From UBA9732 sp963609725 (GTDB lineage Bacteria > Spirochaetota > Spirochaetia > Sphaerochaetales > Sphaerochaetaceae): a stretch of 17,087 bases of DNA. Numbering within the stretch: the first letter of the stretch is position 1; each line of letters starts with the position of its first letter. Where the stretch lies: positions 1-17,087 of the forward strand of contig CAVDLI010000031.1 in NCBI GenBank assembly GCA_963609725.1. Reading direction: 5' to 3'. The notes beneath the pieces were generated by a model. That model searched no databases. It saw only the letters and a list, made by a program, of their open reading frames with translations, and was not told the origin of the DNA. Below are positions 14,503 through 17,087 of the stretch, in pieces. Made by a program: the position numbers and the translations under genes.

Positions 14503-15560
14503 GTGAAGAGTTGTTAAGAGTTGAGAACTTATGCCAGTATTTCAAACTTGATAGGCACACTGTCAATAAAGCTGTTGATGATGTTAGTTTTGACATAAAA
14601 AAGGGCGAAGTCTTTGGTCTTGTAGGGGAGTCTGGATGTGGAAAAACAACAACGGGACGTTCCATTATTAGACTGTATGACTGTACAAGTGGTAGTGTTT
14701 ATTTCAAAGGTCAAAGAATTTGTGCCGGAACAAAGTCTTACAAAGACTCAATAGCAAATGCAAAAAAAGAAAAATCTTCTTGCAAAGATTCTGCAAGACT
14801 TGAAGAATTAGACAAAATTATTGCTCATAACAAGGAAGAAATTAAAAAAGCAAAAGAAGACCACAAAAAAGTTGATCGCAGTCTGTTAAATCAAATTCAA
14901 ATGATTTTTCAAGACCCAATAGCTTCTCTTGACCCAAGAATGACAGTCCGCGACATCATTGCAGAAGGCCTAATAATCAAAGGTGTCAAAGATAAAGATT
15001 ACATAGACCAAAAAGTTTATGAAGTGCTTGAGACTGTTGGCCTTGTTCGTGAACATGCTTCTCGTTATCCTCATGAGTTCTCTGGTGGACAGCGTCAAAG
15101 AATAGGAATTGCACGTGCAATTATCATGCAACCGTCCTTGATTATTGCTGACGAACCAATTAGCGCCCTAGATGTTTCAATTAGAGCTCAAGTTATGAAT
15201 CTTCTCAATGACTTGCGTGAAAGCATGGGTCTTACAATTCTTTTTATTGCACATGATTTGAGTGTTGTAAAATATTTCTCAGATAGAATTGGCGTCATGT
15301 ATTATGGAAAAATGGTTGAACTTGCAACAAGTGAAGAGCTTTTTAGACATCCTCTTCATCCTTATACAAGGTCTTTGTTAAGTGCAATCCCTCAGCCGGA
15401 TCCTAATTATGAGAAAAACAGAAAAAGAATTGTTTATAATCCAATGGCAGATCATGATTACAGAAACAGCTCCCCTTCTTTCAGAGAAGTAGAGCCGGGG
15501 CATTTTGTATTGTGTGATGATGTTGAATTTGAAAAATACTCAAAGATAGTCAATTCTTAA
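14499..15560 (+). CDS. Peptide ABC transporter ATP-binding protein, OppF/AmiF type
   Basis: A 353-aa second ATPase subunit: Walker A GESGCGKT (43-50), Q-loop Gln138 in MIFQDPIASLDP, signature FSGGQRQ (194-200), Walker B LIIADEP (214-220), His252. HPLHPYTRSLLSAIPQPDP (284-302) is the conserved OppF tail motif, and the end of the protein (FREVEPGHFVLCDDVEFEKY) follows the AmiF/Firmicute pattern without the Cys-rich iron-sulfur motif. About 58 extra charged residues (73-130, Lys/Glu-rich, likely coiled coil) lie between the Walker A domain strand and the Q-loop. GGAGG is six bases before the ATG. It completes the heterodimeric motor with the preceding ATPase. Confidence 0.95.
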   Translation: MSEELLRVENLCQYFKLDRHTVNKAVDDVSFDIKKGEVFGLVGESGCGKTTTGRSIIRLYDCTSGSVYFKGQRICAGTKSYKDSIANAKKEKSSCKDSARLEELDKIIAHNKEEIKKAKEDHKKVDRSLLNQIQMIFQDPIASLDPRMTVRDIIAEGLIIKGVKDKDYIDQKVYEVLETVGLVREHASRYPHEFSGGQRQRIGIARAIIMQPSLIIADEPISALDVSIRAQVMNLLNDLRESMGLTILFIAHDLSVVKYFSDRIGVMYYGKMVELATSEELFRHPLHPYTRSLLSAIPQPDPNYEKNRKRIVYNPMADHDYRNSSPSFREVEPGHFVLCDDVEFEKYSKIVNS

Positions 15561-15585
15561 GTTAAATGGGTTTTAGGGTTTTAGG

Positions 15586-16719
15586 ATGAAACTTTCGCAA
15601 CCAAAGAGCGCAAGAACTATAAACACAGCTAGAGTGTTGGGAGCTTTGAGAAAAAACGAAAACCTTTCCAAAGCTGACCTTGCGCGTATTTTGGGGTTGA
15701 ATAAAGTCTCTGTTGGAGAGATTGTGGATTCTCTTATAGAAGATCACTTTGTAGAAGAGACTGGAAAAATTGAAAGTTCCAATGGACGGCGACCCACAGC
15801 GTTGCGCCTTGTTTCAAATTCTGCATTTGTTCTTTCTGTAGATATTGGAAGACGGAATACAACAGTCTCTCTTTGTGACCTTAAGGCTCAACCCATTAAA
15901 TTTGAGAGAATGCCCACTAAATGTGATGTCAAAGTTGAAGAATTTTGCGTTAGTATTATCAAAAGCTGTGTGAGAGTTATGAAACTTGTAGATTCTTCAC
16001 AAGTTTTGGGCGTTGGCATTTCTGTGGGAGGTCGCATTTCTTCTGACAATACTACTATATTGGAATGCCCATATCTTCCTTGGAAAAATATTCCCATATG
16101 TGAAGCTTTCTCTCAAGTTTTGAAAATTAAAGCAATAGTTTCTAATTCTACAGCATCTTTAGTTACAGCAGAGCGTTTTGTGTCTAGTGCTAGTTCTTTG
16201 CAAGAAGGCTCTTCACATGAAAAATCTTTACTGGAAAGTTCTGGTCCAATTATGTATTTGGATTGGGGTGACGGGTTTAAGCTTGCTTTTGTAGAAGCCG
16301 GCAAAGTGTTTTGTTCTTGTAATAATTTTGCTCACTTAAAAGTTTCTCAAACAGGGCTTTGCTGGTGTGGAGAAATTGGTTGTCTTGAAGCTTGTGCAAG
16401 TGCTTGGGCTCTTTCTAATAACATGGATTCTCATCTCAAGGATTTGTGGCCCGTAGTAGATGAAGAAGTTTTGTCTTATTTGGGCAAAGCATTAAATATT
16501 GCATCTCAAGTGTCTGGTTCTTCTAAAGTCATCATTGGAGGAGAGGGCTCAACTATTGATGATGCTCATCTAAGAACTCTTAGAAGTTTTTGTAAAGGTC
16601 TTGAAATTGAGCGTTCAAATCTTGGTGATAAAGCAAATATGATATCTGCTGCAGAAACAGCGTTAGACAACTGGTTCTACATGACAACTCTTTTGGAAGA
16701 GGTCAAAGATTTACTGTAA
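15586..16719 (+). CDS. ROK-family transcriptional regulator
   Basis: A 377-aa regulator. Residues 11-75 form a winged helix-turn-helix (NTARVLGALRKNENLSKADLARILGLNKVSVGEIVDSLI, wing with GRRPTALRL), as in NagC/XylR/Mlc. The ROK domain follows: VLSVDIGRR (82-90), GVGISVGGR (142-150), PYLPWKNIPI (162-171), and the zinc motif His250 ... CWCGEIGCLEAC (259-270). The catalytic Asp of the kinase N-D pair is Ser here (Asn187-Ser188), and the second ATP loop is degenerate (LDWGDGFKLAF), so it is unlikely to be a sugar kinase. It lies 25 nt after the last transporter gene with only TAGGG as ribosome binding site, and probably regulates this operon, with a sugar or sugar-peptide as ligand (inference). 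Confidence 0.9.
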   Translation: MKLSQPKSARTINTARVLGALRKNENLSKADLARILGLNKVSVGEIVDSLIEDHFVEETGKIESSNGRRPTALRLVSNSAFVLSVDIGRRNTTVSLCDLKAQPIKFERMPTKCDVKVEEFCVSIIKSCVRVMKLVDSSQVLGVGISVGGRISSDNTTILECPYLPWKNIPICEAFSQVLKIKAIVSNSTASLVTAERFVSSASSLQEGSSHEKSLLESSGPIMYLDWGDGFKLAFVEAGKVFCSCNNFAHLKVSQTGLCWCGEIGCLEACASAWALSNNMDSHLKDLWPVVDEEVLSYLGKALNIASQVSGSSKVIIGGEGSTIDDAHLRTLRSFCKGLEIERSNLGDKANMISAAETALDNWFYMTTLLEEVKDLL

Positions 16720-16859
16720 GTCTACTGTGAGTTTTTTGTAGATAAAAGTTTGCAAAAATTTCTTTTTCTTTTGCTTGTAATTATTTAGCTTGTAAGTCAT
16801 CTAAATTTCGTGAATGAAAATACCTCAAAATTTTTATCTAGCAAGTAAAGAGGTTGAAT

Positions 16860-16886
16860 GAGGTTTTGAAAAGCCACAAAAACCTC
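16860..16886. repeat. Short GAGGTTTT/AAAACCTC hairpin upstream of the Rpn-family gene
   Basis: GAGGTTTTG (16860-16868) and CAAAAACCTC (16877-16886) are inverted copies, one bulged base apart from perfect, around an eight-base loop. The arms carry the same GAGGTTTT end as the 509-675 palindrome and the 3210-3228 palindrome. Confidence 0.55.
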
Positions 16887-16889
16887 TAA

Positions 16890-16928
16890 AGAGTTCATAG
16901 AAGAGGTTCTTGAGGACCTCAGAACTCT
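16890..16928. repeat. Two-level hairpin upstream of the Rpn-family gene
   Basis: The outer stem is AGAGTTC (16890-16896) with GAACTCT (16922-16928). The inner stem is GAGGTTC (16903-16909) with GGACCTC (16914-16920), loop TTGA, one wobble. There is no T run after it, so it is not a standard terminator; it ends 26 bases before the start codon at 16955 and could fold in the mRNA leader. Confidence 0.6.
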
Positions 16929-16954
16929 AAAACTTACTACTTGAGGTATCATTT

Positions 16955-17087
16955 ATGGCAAAAGAAAAATTAGTGGCATTAGAGAATGATTATATGTTTG
17001 CAAGTGTAATGCAACATGAAAAGGCATGTATAAAATTATTACAGGCAATATTCCCAAATAAAGAAATAGACAGAATAGAATATGATA
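16955..17087 (+). CDS. Rpn-family nuclease/transposase (partial, runs off the window)
   Basis: Only the first 44 codons are present. The peptide begins MAKEKLVALENDYMFASVMQ and continues with ACIKLLQAIFP and IDRIEYD, which matches the N-terminal pattern of Rpn-type PD-(D/E)XK nucleases annotated as recombination-promoting nuclease/putative transposase (N-D-x-x-F, then a leucine-rich helix, then a strand). The catalytic residues lie beyond the edge, so intactness is unknown. GAGG lies nine bases before the ATG. Two hairpins with the GAGGTT motif precede it. Confidence 0.75.
   Translation, partial: MAKEKLVALENDYMFASVMQHEKACIKLLQAIFPNKEIDRIEYD

Noticed and set aside
16720..16760. Terminator after the ROK gene
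   Set aside because: CTAC and GTAG flank a T run, but the stem is only four pairs and the T run is in the loop, so it does not fit a terminator.

Overview
The window is low in G+C and A/T-rich between genes. The best guess for its source is a host-associated spirochaete of the Treponema type: it has a relaxed lipobox on a very large binding lipoprotein, an Rpn-type PD-(D/E)XK nuclease/transposase gene, and short dispersed palindromes. The peptide transporter ATPases resemble the Ami/Opp type of gut Firmicutes, so a Firmicute, or transfer from one, cannot be excluded from sequence alone.

Layout. (1) 1-330: a three-tRNA operon, Ser(UGA)-Ser(GCU)-Arg(GCG), behind a clear TTGACA-17-TATCGT promoter. 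(2) 331-698: a convergent gap with terminator-like hairpins and a 167-bp imperfect long inverted repeat. Its end sequence GAGGTTTTTGCAA recurs at least three more times in the window. (3) 699-2301, minus strand: an IMPACT/YigZ-family protein and an aldo/keto reductase. The reductase leader carries five copies of a 12-bp tandem repeat. (4) 2512-5700, plus strand: deoC, a long type II thymidine kinase-like P-loop protein and a PLP aminotransferase, probably one transcription unit built around deoxynucleoside salvage. (5) 5757-6906: a flavodoxin-like protein (minus) and a small DUF3899-like membrane protein (plus). (6) 7163-16719: a complete oligopeptide ABC transporter (lipoprotein, two permeases, two ATPases) followed by a ROK-family regulator. 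(7) 16955 to the edge: the start of an Rpn-family nuclease/transposase gene, preceded by two hairpins.

How the parts work together. The transporter lipoprotein gene is followed by a 14-bp-stem terminator that should let some transcripts continue into the permease and ATPase genes, which overlap by 14, 1 and 4 nt. The ROK protein lies 25 nt after the last ATPase gene and is the likely in-operon regulator. Its kinase-type active site looks lost. Several transporter subunits are enlarged: an 828-aa lipoprotein, a permease with a domain of about 210 aa outside the membrane, and an ATPase with about 365 aa inserted into its helical subdomain.

The most unusual items are the dispersed GAGGTTTTTGCAA palindrome family and its possible link to the Rpn gene, the extended thymidine kinase-like protein, the enlarged OppD, the ROK gene in a peptide transporter operon, and the tRNA-Arg with a GCG anticodon.
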